This document shows, in pieces, positions 6,987 through 15,434 of a DNA stretch of 33,155 nt. Both the position numbers and the translations under genes were made by a program. The notes below the pieces were generated by a model, which saw only the letters and a program-made list of their open reading frames with translations, ran no database searches and was not told where the DNA came from. Location of the stretch: NCBI GenBank assembly GCA_017543645.1, contig JAFYFR010000004.1, forward strand, positions 1 to 33,155. The letters are read 5' to 3'. Position 1 is the stretch's first letter. The number at the start of each line of letters is the position of its first letter. The stretch is from Bacteroidales bacterium (GTDB taxonomy: Bacteria > Bacteroidota > Bacteroidia > Bacteroidales > UBA3824).

Positions 6987-8678
6987 TTACGGGAGGTATT
7001 CCCAAACGTCGTTTCTTACAGGACATTCAACTTTTTCTCCGCCTAAGTCAGTTCCTCTACCAAAAGCAACTATTCCACGTTCCTGCGGTTCTGAAAAGTT
7101 TTTAACAAAGTAGTCGTCAACACGTAAGACTTTAAAACCTGTTGCACCCTCGCGGTAGATGTTTCCGCAATCGGCAATCTGTTCCCACTTGCCAGAGTTG
7201 AAGTCGTATGTCCAGAAATCTTTTAGCGGGTATCCTTCGCTGTCGCAGCCTGTACCTATGAAGAATCTGTCGTATTCGGCACCGTTCTTCTGGTATTTGA
7301 GGTGGAATGACGCGGCGTTGCGTCTTGCTTTGAATTCTGCAGGGGGAATAATAGGTCCTTTGAGAGCCAATTTTGCGTCGTTGTCAATAGTTACGTGGTA
7401 GAAAAGACTGCGATATTTGCCGTCTGAACTTTCGCCCGAGCCCAAAAACACTGTTTTTGAATTGATGGGGACGGCTATTGATTGGTAAAAACCTATCGCT
7501 GTGTGTTCCATGACTGCTTTTCCGTCGGTAGAAAGGCTGCCTAATGCTAACCATGTGTGCACGTGTGTCATATCTTCTTCACCGTCCTTGTATTCCGACT
7601 TATCGTAGAATGGTTCGTAGCGATAAATCTGGTTCTCAATAGCGGTGGAATTAGTACCTTCGTCAAATAGGTATTTGCCCAGGCCAACGCAGTGGTAAAC
7701 TGTGCCAAATTCGGATTCTATTTTGAAAGCCACCAAGCCTGTTCTTGGCTGCTGGAATGGCTCAACATAAACGCGACCGTTGGGGTGATCTATTGAACTT
7801 TCGTATCTGTCGTTTTTGATGCTGTATATAAAATTGTATTTGGTGGGTGTTCCACTGAAGTTTTCTCCTCCAAGAATGAACATCAATGTATCGTTTTTGC
7901 CGTTTTGAGTATTATTGTACATAAAGGCTGCTCCGTTGCATCGCTCGGTGGGTGAGGCTAAGAAAGCTTCGTTGTCGCTAAAAGATGCTTTTTGTTCCCA
8001 AGTGTCGTTTGATGCGTTGTAAACCCACATATCTGAATAGCATTTTGTGGTGCCGCGACCTCCGTACACATATACTAAACCTCCGTCGGTAGTGGCAGAA
8101 ATGGCTTCGGATCTTGCGCTGAGCATGGCATCTTTGCGCTTGAACCAAACATTGCTCGGAATTACGGTTTTGATATGTTTGATCTCCGGGTTGTAAGCGG
8201 TGTCGCCTTTGGTTGTTACCACGTAGGAGCGGAGAAAGTAGTTGTGGTTAAAAGCCAGTCCGCTCTGTGTGCCGCTGAAATTGAGCGAGGTGCTTGAGGT
8301 GTCGCCGTGCCAGGTTATATTATCTTTTTTGAACACATGGCAGTCGTTGCCTTTGACTGTAGGACACTCGTTGGTGGGTGAATAGACATAACCACATTCT
8401 TTAACTGCGTTGCGCTTGGTGTCGATAGTGTCGAAAATTGATTCCACCGTGATGTATACGTCCAAGTCTTCGAGTCCGTTGGCATTTATAATAGTGCGGA
8501 AGCTGTTTTCGACAATGCTGTCCGCTTGCGCAGTTCCGTACATGTATCCTTTGAGGGATGATTCAATAGCGTTTTTTGAAACGTCACGCAAAATAGTGTA
8601 CGGTTCGTTTTCTTCCTTTATGCAGCCTGATACCAGTGCCGCTGTTATCAGACACGAAAAAATAAGGTCTTTTTTCAT
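6987..8678 (-). CDS. Kelch-repeat lipoprotein
   Basis: 563 residues from ATG 8678. The frame extends to 8705, but MKKDLIFSCLITAALVSGC is a textbook lipoprotein signal with the lipidated Cys at residue 19. An N-terminal region of about 160 residues, possibly fibronectin-like (NYFLRSYVVTTKGDTAYN), precedes a kelch propeller. Blades include GGLVYVYGGRGTTKCYSDMW, LMFILGGENFSG, DRFFIGTGCDSEGYPLKDFW and GIVAFGRGTDLGG...NDVWEYLP, with repeated W/Y-x-F-W closing strands. It is exported and membrane-anchored, facing the periplasm or the surface. No catalytic motif is recognised. Its nearest -7 box is TATATTTG at 8822-8829, giving a leader of roughly 140 bases. The PorT-like barrel downstream may be its partner (inference). 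Confidence 0.85.
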   Translation of the reverse strand: MKKDLIFSCLITAALVSGCIKEENEPYTILRDVSKNAIESSLKGYMYGTAQADSIVENSFRTIINANGLEDLDVYITVESIFDTIDTKRNAVKECGYVYSPTNECPTVKGNDCHVFKKDNITWHGDTSSTSLNFSGTQSGLAFNHNYFLRSYVVTTKGDTAYNPEIKHIKTVIPSNVWFKRKDAMLSARSEAISATTDGGLVYVYGGRGTTKCYSDMWVYNASNDTWEQKASFSDNEAFLASPTERCNGAAFMYNNTQNGKNDTLMFILGGENFSGTPTKYNFIYSIKNDRYESSIDHPNGRVYVEPFQQPRTGLVAFKIESEFGTVYHCVGLGKYLFDEGTNSTAIENQIYRYEPFYDKSEYKDGEEDMTHVHTWLALGSLSTDGKAVMEHTAIGFYQSIAVPINSKTVFLGSGESSDGKYRSLFYHVTIDNDAKLALKGPIIPPAEFKARRNAASFHLKYQKNGAEYDRFFIGTGCDSEGYPLKDFWTYDFNSGKWEQIADCGNIYREGATGFKVLRVDDYFVKNFSEPQERGIVAFGRGTDLGGEKVECPVRNDVWEYLP

Positions 8679-8821
8679 AGGAAATATGTTTGTTATTTTT
8701 GTCATTTTGTTTTAGCCGTTTTTATCTGTTTGTTCGTATATGTTTGATGCTTTAAGCTAACGTCATTCATTTTGTTCCTTACCAAAATCGTTCCAAAAAT
8801 AAAGAGTCGAAAATTATTTTA

Positions 8822-8829
8822 CAAATATA
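8822..8829 (-). promoter_or_regulatory. -7 promoter box (TATATTTG) of the kelch lipoprotein transcript
   Basis: An exact TAnnTTTG match on the minus strand, directly after the terminator of the upstream operon. The -33 position reads TTCA, a weak match. Confidence 0.5.
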
Positions 8830-8831
8830 CA

Positions 8832-8880
8832 AAAAAAGTGAAATGCAGATGAAAAATTTATAAAATTTATCTGCATTTCA
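8832..8880 (-). terminator. Terminator of the TPR/PD40/OmpA operon
   Basis: The 12-base arms TGAAATGCAGAT (8839-8850) and ATCTGCATTTCA (8869-8880) are perfectly complementary. On the minus strand the hairpin is followed by CTTTTTTT. It lies about 20 bases after the operon's last stop codon. Confidence 0.85.
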
Positions 8881-8901
8881 CTAACAATAATGGGGTTTCG
8901 C

Positions 8902-10974
8902 TTATTTGCTGATGATTTTAGCTTCTACGCGGCGGTTGTTCTGACGTCCTTCTGGAGTCTTGTTGGTGTCGCGGGGCTGGCTTGGTCCGTAGCCTTTGGC
9001 GATGAGGTGCGATTTTTCAACACCGATGCTTATCATGTAGTCAACCACGGCTTTGGCACGGTTGAGCGAAAGCTTGTTGTTGGTGGCCTTGCTGCCTTGG
9101 TTGTCGGTGTGTCCTGAAATTTCGATTACGAGTTTGGGATAGAGTTTGAATACCTCTGCCAAGCGGTTTAGCTCGCCGTAAGATTCGGGGCGGAGTGTAG
9201 ATTTGCCGGTGTCGAAGAACACGTTGTTGAGCACGACCTTGCTTCCCGGGTCCATTGAGAGCAGACGGATGTTTTTCTCGATTTCCTGATATTTGGTGGC
9301 GGCAGGAATGTTGAAGTTTTCGCTGTGGAACATGTATCCTGGGCTGCTGACGGTCATGGCGTAGTTTTTGCCCGAAGGAAGCATTACTGTATAAGCTCCT
9401 GTGGCAGCGTCGGTTGTAATAGTTTCGATAACTTCGTTGGTGGCGTTGTCGGTGATTTCGATTTTGGCTTCAAGAAATTTGGTGGAATCCCAGTCGGTAA
9501 CCACGCCTTTGACAATAGTCATGCGCATGGTTTTGATAACGGCTGGATCTTCGAGAGGCAGTACCGGCTCTTTGGCTGCGTTGACGGCTGTGAGAGGGGG
9601 CAGAGCTGGAAGCTGGACCAAAGGTTTGGTCAGAACCATAATGCGGTAGATGTCGTAGTTGCCTTTGCCGCCGGGCATTTTTGATGCGTAGAATCCCATG
9701 CGCTCGCTACCGGGGATGAGTGTGAAATACTGCTCGTCGTCGCCGCTGTTGACACCGAGACCGAGGTTTTGGGGTGTCTGCCATTGTCCGTCGCGTTTAA
9801 CGCTCATCAAAAGGTCGTATCCGCCCACGCTGTATTCGCCGTTCGACGAGAAATATATTACAGTGTCGGCAGCTCCGAAGCAAGCCGAGGTTTCGTTGTA
9901 TTTGGAGTTGATAGGTGCACCGAAGTTTTTGGGTTTGCTCCATTTGCCGCGCTGGTTGCGTGTGCAGTAGTAGAGGTCGAACCCTCCGAGGTTGTCTTTT
10001 ACACGGTCGGAGGCGAAAACAAACATGGAGCTGTCGTTAGAGAACGAAATATTGAGCTCTTTTGAGAGGTTTTTGTTGATTTTTACGTTTCTTTTCGGAC
10101 GTTTCCAGTTGCCGTTCTTTTTTTTCTCGGTGGAGTAGAGCGAGCCGTTTCCTTTTTTGCCACGGTAAATAATCATGTCGCTGCCGGTGTTGGAGATGGC
10201 TGCTGTTGCGTCGTTCCTCTTTTTGTTGAGAGGTTTGCCGGCGTTTTGACCTTTGTTCCAGATACCGTTTGTGGGGGTGGCTACGAAGATGTCCTCATAA
10301 AGCTCGTAGTTGGCAGGATTGCGCTTGTGGCTAATGCTGTAGGTGCGTGTGGTGTAGTAGAGTGCCGAATCTATGTTGGAAAACAGTGGCGAGTATTCGG
10401 CGTCGGCGGTGTTAACCTGACCAGGAAGCTCGCGTTTGAGTGCTTTGTCGGACTCCTTGGCTACTCTTTTGCCGTTTTCACATTGAATTTTGCGGAGTTC
10501 GATGTCGGATGCAAGGCTTTTGGCAAGGCGTTTTTTCATCATCTCGGTGCAAGATTCAAAGTCGGAATATGCGTCGTTGAACTCGTTGTTGCGCTGTTTA
10601 GCAATGGCGAGCCGGTACTGGCAGTCCTGTGCGAGATTGTTGCCGCCCATGTCGTAAGCCTCAGAGAGGTGGGCGAGTGCGCCTATGTCGTGCGAAGTGG
10701 CCAACTCGCAGACACCGAGGCGGTAGAGGAGCGCGGGGTTGGCGTTGTTGTATTCGAGAGCTTCTTTGTAATAGCCCTCGGCAATTTTGAGATGACCAGA
10801 TTTGAGATGGCGGTAGTGGCGGTTGCCTTTTTTTACGTTGCGCCATGTTTCTTTGGCGTTTTCGGGCGAGATAAGAAACTCGCTTTTTGAGATTTTAGGC
10901 TTCTGTTGTGCGAAAGCCGGGATTTGAAAACCGACTATTAGCAATAAGGCGGTTATTAATACTGACTTTTTCAT
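8902..10974 (-). CDS. PorE-like TPR-PD40-CRD-OmpA envelope protein (copy 1)
   Basis: 690 residues from ATG 10974 (MKKSVLITALLLIVGFQIPA, cleaved before QQKP). The frame runs open to 11133 but that extension lies inside the upstream gene and is basic, so it is rejected. Domains in order: TPR-like helices (about 50-150, ALEYNNANPALLYRLGVCEL), PD40 propeller (about 180-440; DSALYYTTRTYS, SSMFVFASDRVKDNLGGFDL, DTVIYFSSNGEYSVGGYDLL), carboxypeptidase-regulatory fold (about 490-570), and OmpA domain (about 585-690). The OmpA domain has GHTDNQGS, Asp624 and Arg639 at the expected peptidoglycan contacts. This order equals that of PorE of the type IX secretion machine, which tethers the complex to peptidoglycan. 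It is the last gene of an operon, 26 bases after the 11001 gene. Which PorE-like role it plays cannot be told. Confidence 0.88.
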   Translation of the reverse strand: MKKSVLITALLLIVGFQIPAFAQQKPKISKSEFLISPENAKETWRNVKKGNRHYRHLKSGHLKIAEGYYKEALEYNNANPALLYRLGVCELATSHDIGALAHLSEAYDMGGNNLAQDCQYRLAIAKQRNNEFNDAYSDFESCTEMMKKRLAKSLASDIELRKIQCENGKRVAKESDKALKRELPGQVNTADAEYSPLFSNIDSALYYTTRTYSISHKRNPANYELYEDIFVATPTNGIWNKGQNAGKPLNKKRNDATAAISNTGSDMIIYRGKKGNGSLYSTEKKKNGNWKRPKRNVKINKNLSKELNISFSNDSSMFVFASDRVKDNLGGFDLYYCTRNQRGKWSKPKNFGAPINSKYNETSACFGAADTVIYFSSNGEYSVGGYDLLMSVKRDGQWQTPQNLGLGVNSGDDEQYFTLIPGSERMGFYASKMPGGKGNYDIYRIMVLTKPLVQLPALPPLTAVNAAKEPVLPLEDPAVIKTMRMTIVKGVVTDWDSTKFLEAKIEITDNATNEVIETITTDAATGAYTVMLPSGKNYAMTVSSPGYMFHSENFNIPAATKYQEIEKNIRLLSMDPGSKVVLNNVFFDTGKSTLRPESYGELNRLAEVFKLYPKLVIEISGHTDNQGSKATNNKLSLNRAKAVVDYMISIGVEKSHLIAKGYGPSQPRDTNKTPEGRQNNRRVEAKIISK

Positions 10975-11000
10975 ATTTTGTAAGTTATTGATTTCGTTAA

Positions 11001-12992
11001 TTATAAAATTGTCATTTCTACTCTGCGGTTGGTTTGCCGTCCTTCTTCGGTGTCGTTCGAAGCTGCGGGTTCGGAATCGCCCGCGCCCCTTGCGGAAAGG
11101 CGGTTTTTGTCGATGCCGTGGCTTATTAGCCATTTAATTACCTCGTCGGCACGCTGATAGGAGAGTGTCTTGTTGCTCTCTTTGCTGCCTACGTTGTCGG
11201 TATGACCTGATATTTCGAGCTTTATGCCTGAATTTTGGTTGAGCATCTGGACAATCTGCTCGAGCTCGTTTTCTGATTCGGGCTTGATGTCCCATTTGCC
11301 GGTGTCGAAAAACAAGTTGTTGAGTACACTCTTGCTGCCTTCCTCAATTTTTTGCGGTCTGATGTTAATCTCTTTTTGTGAGAATGTAGAGTCGTTTTTG
11401 AGGTTGAAGTTTTCGGAGTAGTACAGGTATCCGTCGGCTTTTATCGCCATGCCGTAGTTAGGACCAGCAGGTAGAGAAACTACGTAACGACCAGTAACAC
11501 TGTTGGTTGATGTACTGTAAACAAGCTCTTTTTTGTCGTTGTCGTAGATTTCGAGGTTGGCGGCAATTGGTTTTCCGCTTGCCTTGTCGGTGATGGTTCC
11601 GGTAACGAGGGTCATGTGTGTAACGATTTCGGGTTGGTCGGCGGTTTGCTGAGCGGGCTTTTCTTGAGGCTGCACGTTGTAGGTAATCTTGTAGATGTCG
11701 GTGTAGCCTTTGCTGTCGGCACGCTCGGCAGAGTAGTAGCCTGTTTTGCCATCGGCGGAGAGAACGATATACACGTCATCGTTGGGAGTGTTGACAGGAT
11801 AGCCGAGATTGACAGGATTTGTCCAAGTGCCGTCGTTATTGAGAGTGGTTTTGAACAGGTCGTACCCGCCCATTCCGTTGTGTCCTTTCGACGAGAAAAT
11901 CAAGGTCTTACCATCGGGGAGCATGTATACACCGTCTTCGTCGTATTTGGTGTTGATGTTGGACGGAAGCTTTACGGCTCGGCCCCAAGTTTTGCCGGTG
12001 CGTTTTGAAACGTAGATGTCGCCGTTGCTTTTGGCTGGGTCTTGGGAGCGTCCTCTGATAAAGTATATCGAGTTGCCGTCGAAGCTGAAGCAAGCCGAAT
12101 TTTCAACCTGCTCTGTGTTGATAGAAGAGGGGAGTTTTTCGGGTTTTGACCATTCGCCGTTTTTCAGGTAGCTGATATATAGGTCGCCCATTGTGTAGGT
12201 TAGCAAAGAAAGACCGTCTGCCGATATGGCCACAGTGGCATCGTGGGCATCGGTGTTGATAGATTTTCCGATGTTTTGCGGAGTCTGCCATTGTCCGTTG
12301 ACATTGTAGGCGATGTAGATGTCCTCATTGTAAATACCGTCCACCTTGTCTATGTTGTTGTTCGACGAACCTTTTCGGCGCGATGTGAACAGCATGGTTT
12401 TGCCGTCGGCGGTGATAATGGGGCAGTAGTCGGGCCATTCGGAGTTTAATTCCGATACGTTGGTTATTGTAACGTCAACGGGATTGCTAACGAGCTGACG
12501 ACCAGTTTTGCATTGTTCTTTGTACTGCTTGATGGTGGTGGCGCCCACTTTAGCAAGCATCGCCTTGTTCTTGGAGAACTCGTCGAAAAAAAACTCCGCC
12601 GAATCGTACTTCATGTTGAGCATTTCGGCACGGGCAAGGTAGTATGGCAGCATAGGTGCGAGCTTGGGCTTGGCGTGGTATGCGGCATGAAGGTATGGCA
12701 GCGACGATTCTTTGTTGTTACCCGAAAGCAGACATACTCCGATACGGTAGTTAAGCTCGGGATTCTTGCTGTTGTATTTGAAGGCTTCGAGATAATAGGG
12801 GAGAGCCTGAGCAAACTGGGCTTGAATCTCGGTGTCGAAGTATTTGTTGCCGTTTTTCACGTTTTTCCAAGCTTCTGAAAAACCGTCGGCTTTGGTCTTG
12901 AACTCGTTTTGAACAATAGCGGCAACCTGTCCCTGCGCAGACGCGATATGGGCAGCAAGGGTGAAAATCAATATTGTTAATATTTTTTTCAT
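11001..12992 (-). CDS. PorE-like TPR-PD40-CRD-OmpA envelope protein (copy 2)
   Basis: 663 residues with signal peptide MKKILTILIFTLAAHIASAQ. The layout is the same as in its downstream neighbour: TPR-like helices (about 40-150; ALPYYLEAFKYNSKNPELNY), PD40 blades (GKTMLFTSRRKGSSNNNIDK, NSIYFIRGRS, KTLIFSSKGHNGMGGYDLF, KTGYYSAERADSKGYTDIY; about 190-445), carboxypeptidase-regulatory fold (about 470-550), and OmpA domain (about 565-663). The OmpA domain has GHTDNVGS with Asp599 and Arg614 intact, so peptidoglycan binding is expected. The gene begins 2 bases after the TPR gene stop and ends 26 bases before copy 1. The two copies look like an old tandem duplication with similar motifs but clearly diverged sequence. 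The precise complex is unknown; a PorE-type anchor is the closest described architecture. Confidence 0.88.
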   Translation of the reverse strand: MKKILTILIFTLAAHIASAQGQVAAIVQNEFKTKADGFSEAWKNVKNGNKYFDTEIQAQFAQALPYYLEAFKYNSKNPELNYRIGVCLLSGNNKESSLPYLHAAYHAKPKLAPMLPYYLARAEMLNMKYDSAEFFFDEFSKNKAMLAKVGATTIKQYKEQCKTGRQLVSNPVDVTITNVSELNSEWPDYCPIITADGKTMLFTSRRKGSSNNNIDKVDGIYNEDIYIAYNVNGQWQTPQNIGKSINTDAHDATVAISADGLSLLTYTMGDLYISYLKNGEWSKPEKLPSSINTEQVENSACFSFDGNSIYFIRGRSQDPAKSNGDIYVSKRTGKTWGRAVKLPSNINTKYDEDGVYMLPDGKTLIFSSKGHNGMGGYDLFKTTLNNDGTWTNPVNLGYPVNTPNDDVYIVLSADGKTGYYSAERADSKGYTDIYKITYNVQPQEKPAQQTADQPEIVTHMTLVTGTITDKASGKPIAANLEIYDNDKKELVYSTSTNSVTGRYVVSLPAGPNYGMAIKADGYLYYSENFNLKNDSTFSQKEINIRPQKIEEGSKSVLNNLFFDTGKWDIKPESENELEQIVQMLNQNSGIKLEISGHTDNVGSKESNKTLSYQRADEVIKWLISHGIDKNRLSARGAGDSEPAASNDTEEGRQTNRRVEMTIL

Positions 12993-12994
12993 AT

Positions 12995-14017
12995 TTACAG
13001 TTTTACTTTTTGAAGACTGTCTGCTTTTTTACGGTCGTTGTCGGCGTTTTTGGTCTCAAACAACAACTCTTCGGCGTTAGCCCGGTTGTTGTAGGCGGTG
13101 TAGTTGTAAGGGTCTTTGTCTATGGCCTTGGTAAAATAGTCTTTAGCTTTCTGGTAGTCTTTTTGTGCGAAACAGAGATTGCCCATGCTGATATATGCGG
13201 ATGGATTGTTCTCGTCTCTTTCAATCAGCGACTCAAAATCGGCTTGTGCTTTGTCGTACTGCTTTGCTTTGATGTAGAGCTGTCCGCGGGCGTTGATAAG
13301 GTCGTAGTCATCGGGCGAGATTTCAAGAGCGGCGTTGAGGTCTTGAACTGCGCCTGAGAGGTTGCCCGACTCGCTTTTGGCTTCTGCACGGAAAATGTAA
13401 ATGAAAGTGGCGCCGGGTTTTATTGCCAATGCGGTGTTGTAGTCGTCGATAGCCGCCTTGTAGTTGCCACGGAGATACTGCAATGTTCCACGGTCGCAAT
13501 ATGCAAAAGCGTATTGGTCGTTGTTTCTGATGGCTTTGTTGTATTGTTGTTCGGCTTGTGTGTAGTTGCCCGACATGAGGTAGACCATTCCTCTAAAATA
13601 GCAGAGCTCTGCTTCGTTGTAGCCGAGGTTCTGTGCCTTGTCGATGTCGCTCATGGCGTCGGAAAACTTGCGCAGACGAGCGTTGCTGACGGCGCGTCCG
13701 AGGTAGTAGCGCGGATTCTCGCTGAGCGAAACAGCTTGGTTAAAATCGTTCTGGGCGGCACCGTTGTCGTTGAGGCTGAGCTCTGTAATTCCCCTGTTGT
13801 AAAGGGCTTGGTAAAACTGGGAATTGCCTTCTATGGCTTTGGTGAAATTGGCCTGTGCCTGATTGAAACTTTTGTTGTTGTAATCTTTGATGCCTTGGTT
13901 GTATGCCAGAGGGCTTTCCTGACCGGCTACTACTACTAAGGTTTTGTCTTCTGTCTGTGCAAAAACGCATTGCGCTGACAATAGCAATGCTGCACTTAGT
14001 AATGCTGTTTTGTTCAT
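12995..14017 (-). CDS. Periplasmic tetratricopeptide-repeat protein
   Basis: 340 residues. The signal peptide is MNKTALLSAALLLSAQCVFA, cleaved before QTED. The rest is about eight or nine TPR units of 34 residues. Clear examples are YNQGIKDYNNKSFNQAQANF, YFRGMVYLMSGNYTQAEQQY, YCDRGTLQYLRGNYKAAIDD and YISMGNLCFAQKDYQKAKDY, with A8, G/A20 and P32-type positions (AIKPGA, DKDPYN). A charged tail follows the last unit. TPR stacks are protein-protein scaffolds, and this one is exported. It is the first gene of the operon with both PorE-like proteins, from a consensus promoter at 14059-14089, and lies 2 bases from the next gene. A joint complex in the periplasm is the likely setting (inference). Confidence 0.9.
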   Translation of the reverse strand: MNKTALLSAALLLSAQCVFAQTEDKTLVVVAGQESPLAYNQGIKDYNNKSFNQAQANFTKAIEGNSQFYQALYNRGITELSLNDNGAAQNDFNQAVSLSENPRYYLGRAVSNARLRKFSDAMSDIDKAQNLGYNEAELCYFRGMVYLMSGNYTQAEQQYNKAIRNNDQYAFAYCDRGTLQYLRGNYKAAIDDYNTALAIKPGATFIYIFRAEAKSESGNLSGAVQDLNAALEISPDDYDLINARGQLYIKAKQYDKAQADFESLIERDENNPSAYISMGNLCFAQKDYQKAKDYFTKAIDKDPYNYTAYNNRANAEELLFETKNADNDRKKADSLQKVKL

Positions 14018-14058
14018 AGTTTTGTAATTGTATAGTTGTTTGTTTATCTGCTAAAACA

Positions 14059-14089
14059 CAAAATTACAAAAAAAACGAAACAGTGCAAA
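14059..14089 (-). promoter_or_regulatory. Promoter of the TPR/PD40/OmpA operon (TTTG-N19-TAATTTTG)
   Basis: On the minus strand TTTG (14086-14089) and TAATTTTG (14059-14066) are spaced by 19 bases. The ATG lies about 41 bases downstream. A terminator for the upstream dnaN gene sits at 14122-14158, so the operon starts here. Confidence 0.75.
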
Positions 14090-14121
14090 AGAAATAGTTG
14101 TAGTTTTAGTAAAATTATGGT

Positions 14122-14158
14122 AAAAAAAAAGTAGAGACGTGCCATGGTGCGTCTCTAC
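14122..14158 (-). terminator. Terminator of dnaN
   Basis: GTAGAGACG and CGTCTCTAC form a perfect 9-base stem. On the minus strand T9 follows directly. It lies about 28 bases past the dnaN stop. Confidence 0.88.
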
Positions 14159-14185
14159 TGTATTGTTGCAATGCGTTGTTGTCGC

Positions 14186-15316
14186 TTAATCATTAATCAT
14201 CATAGGCATGATGAGCATGAGTACATCCTCGTTGTCGGAATCTTTTTCCAATGGGAACACGAGGCAGGCGCGTGATGGATCCGACATGGCTACCACCACG
14301 TTTTCAGACTCGATGGCCTGAAGAATGTCGAACATGAAAGCCGATTTGAAACCGATGCCCATCTCTTCGCCTTCGTACATGGCGTTGATGTGTTCGTAAG
14401 CCGAGATTGAGAAGTCGATGTCCTGAGCCGAAACCGTAATCTGGTTGGCTGTGAGTTCCAACTTGATGAGGTTGCTTGCCTGATTTGCAAACACCGACAC
14501 ACGTTTGAGAGTGGTGGCGAGGTCGGCGCGGTTGATGGTGAGTCTGTTGGGGTTATTCTTTGGGATAACCGACTCGTATTTAGGATACTGACCTTCCAAA
14601 AGGCGGCAAATCATTTCGTAATCGCTCATGGTGAAATGTGCGTTCTTGTCGTCGAACTGAAGTTTTATTTCACCAGCTTCCTTTGCGAGAATGTTTTTTA
14701 ACATGCCGGCGGGTTTCTTGGGCAGGATAAACGAAGCCTCGCTCGAAGCCTGAACGTCGGTGCGTTTGTAACGTACCAATTTATGCGCGTCGGATGCCAC
14801 AAATGTGGTTCCTTCGGGGCTGAACTGGAGGAAAATACCAGTCATTACCGGACGGAGTTCGTCGTCGGATGTGGCAAAAAGTGTCTTGTTGATACCTTTG
14901 AGCAGAGTTTCGCCCGGAATGGTAACAGTAAGAGTCTGCGCTTCGTCTAACTGAGGCATATTGGGATATTCGTCGGCGTTTTGTCCCATTACGCTGTACT
15001 TGCCGTTTTCTGAAAGGATGTCCACGCCCATGGTCTCGAGGTTGATTTCGAAGATGAGGGGCTGTTCGGGGAACTCTTTGAGTATGTCGGTGAGTCGTTT
15101 TGCCTCTATTGCTATTCTGCCGCTGCCGTCCACGTTGTCGAGTGTAATCTGAGTGCGCATGGTGGTCTCGATGTCGGATGCGGTAACGGTGAGGGTGTTG
15201 TCGTTTATCTCAAATAGAAAGTTGTCTAATATTGGAAGAGTGTTTTTGCTGCTGATAACTCTGTTGATTGACTGTAAGCGGCTGAGCAGCTCGTTGCTTG
15301 ATACTACGAATTTCAT
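14186..15316 (-). CDS. dnaN: DNA polymerase III beta subunit (sliding clamp)
   Basis: 376 residues, full family length, in the usual three-domain arrangement. It begins MKFVVSSNELLSRLQSINRV and contains the conserved ILDNFLFEI strand, the ASDIETTMR segment, the domain-2 motif ATDELRPVMTGI-like sequence (here SDDELRPVMTGIFLQF), the AHKLVRY segment, and ends in LMLIMPMMIND, the usual clamp C-terminus. The dimeric ring encircles DNA and tethers the replicative polymerase. The gene is not next to dnaA or recF; it has its own -7 box (TAAATTTG, 15377-15384) and a strong terminator, so it is transcribed alone. No unusual residue seen. Confidence 0.97.
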   Translation of the reverse strand: MKFVVSSNELLSRLQSINRVISSKNTLPILDNFLFEINDNTLTVTASDIETTMRTQITLDNVDGSGRIAIEAKRLTDILKEFPEQPLIFEINLETMGVDILSENGKYSVMGQNADEYPNMPQLDEAQTLTVTIPGETLLKGINKTLFATSDDELRPVMTGIFLQFSPEGTTFVASDAHKLVRYKRTDVQASSEASFILPKKPAGMLKNILAKEAGEIKLQFDDKNAHFTMSDYEMICRLLEGQYPKYESVIPKNNPNRLTINRADLATTLKRVSVFANQASNLIKLELTANQITVSAQDIDFSISAYEHINAMYEGEEMGIGFKSAFMFDILQAIESENVVVAMSDPSRACLVFPLEKDSDNEDVLMLIMPMMIND

Positions 15317-15376
15317 GTTGGTTGATATTAATAATTGTACGTTATTTTATGTTGTGCGTATGCTTTTTTGTTTTTG

Positions 15377-15384
15377 CAAATTTA
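15377..15384 (-). promoter_or_regulatory. -7 promoter box (TAAATTTG) of dnaN
   Basis: An exact TAnnTTTG match on the minus strand 60 bases before the dnaN ATG. No clear TTTG at the -33 position. Confidence 0.5.
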
Positions 15385-15434
15385 AAAATGATTATTCTAA
15401 ATAAAAATATTTGTCGGAGTTTTTGTGAAGATTT

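Noticed and set aside
10246..10890. 214-codon plus-strand frame inside the PorE-like gene
   Set aside because: It is antisense to a gene with clear TPR and PD40 domains; its Val/Gly/Phe-rich composition is the mirror of the real gene's codon use.
6149..14017. A type IX secretion locus
   Set aside because: A PorT-like barrel and PorE-like proteins are present, but no porK, porL, porM, porN, sov, porV or porU is seen in the window, and both families have many members outside that system.
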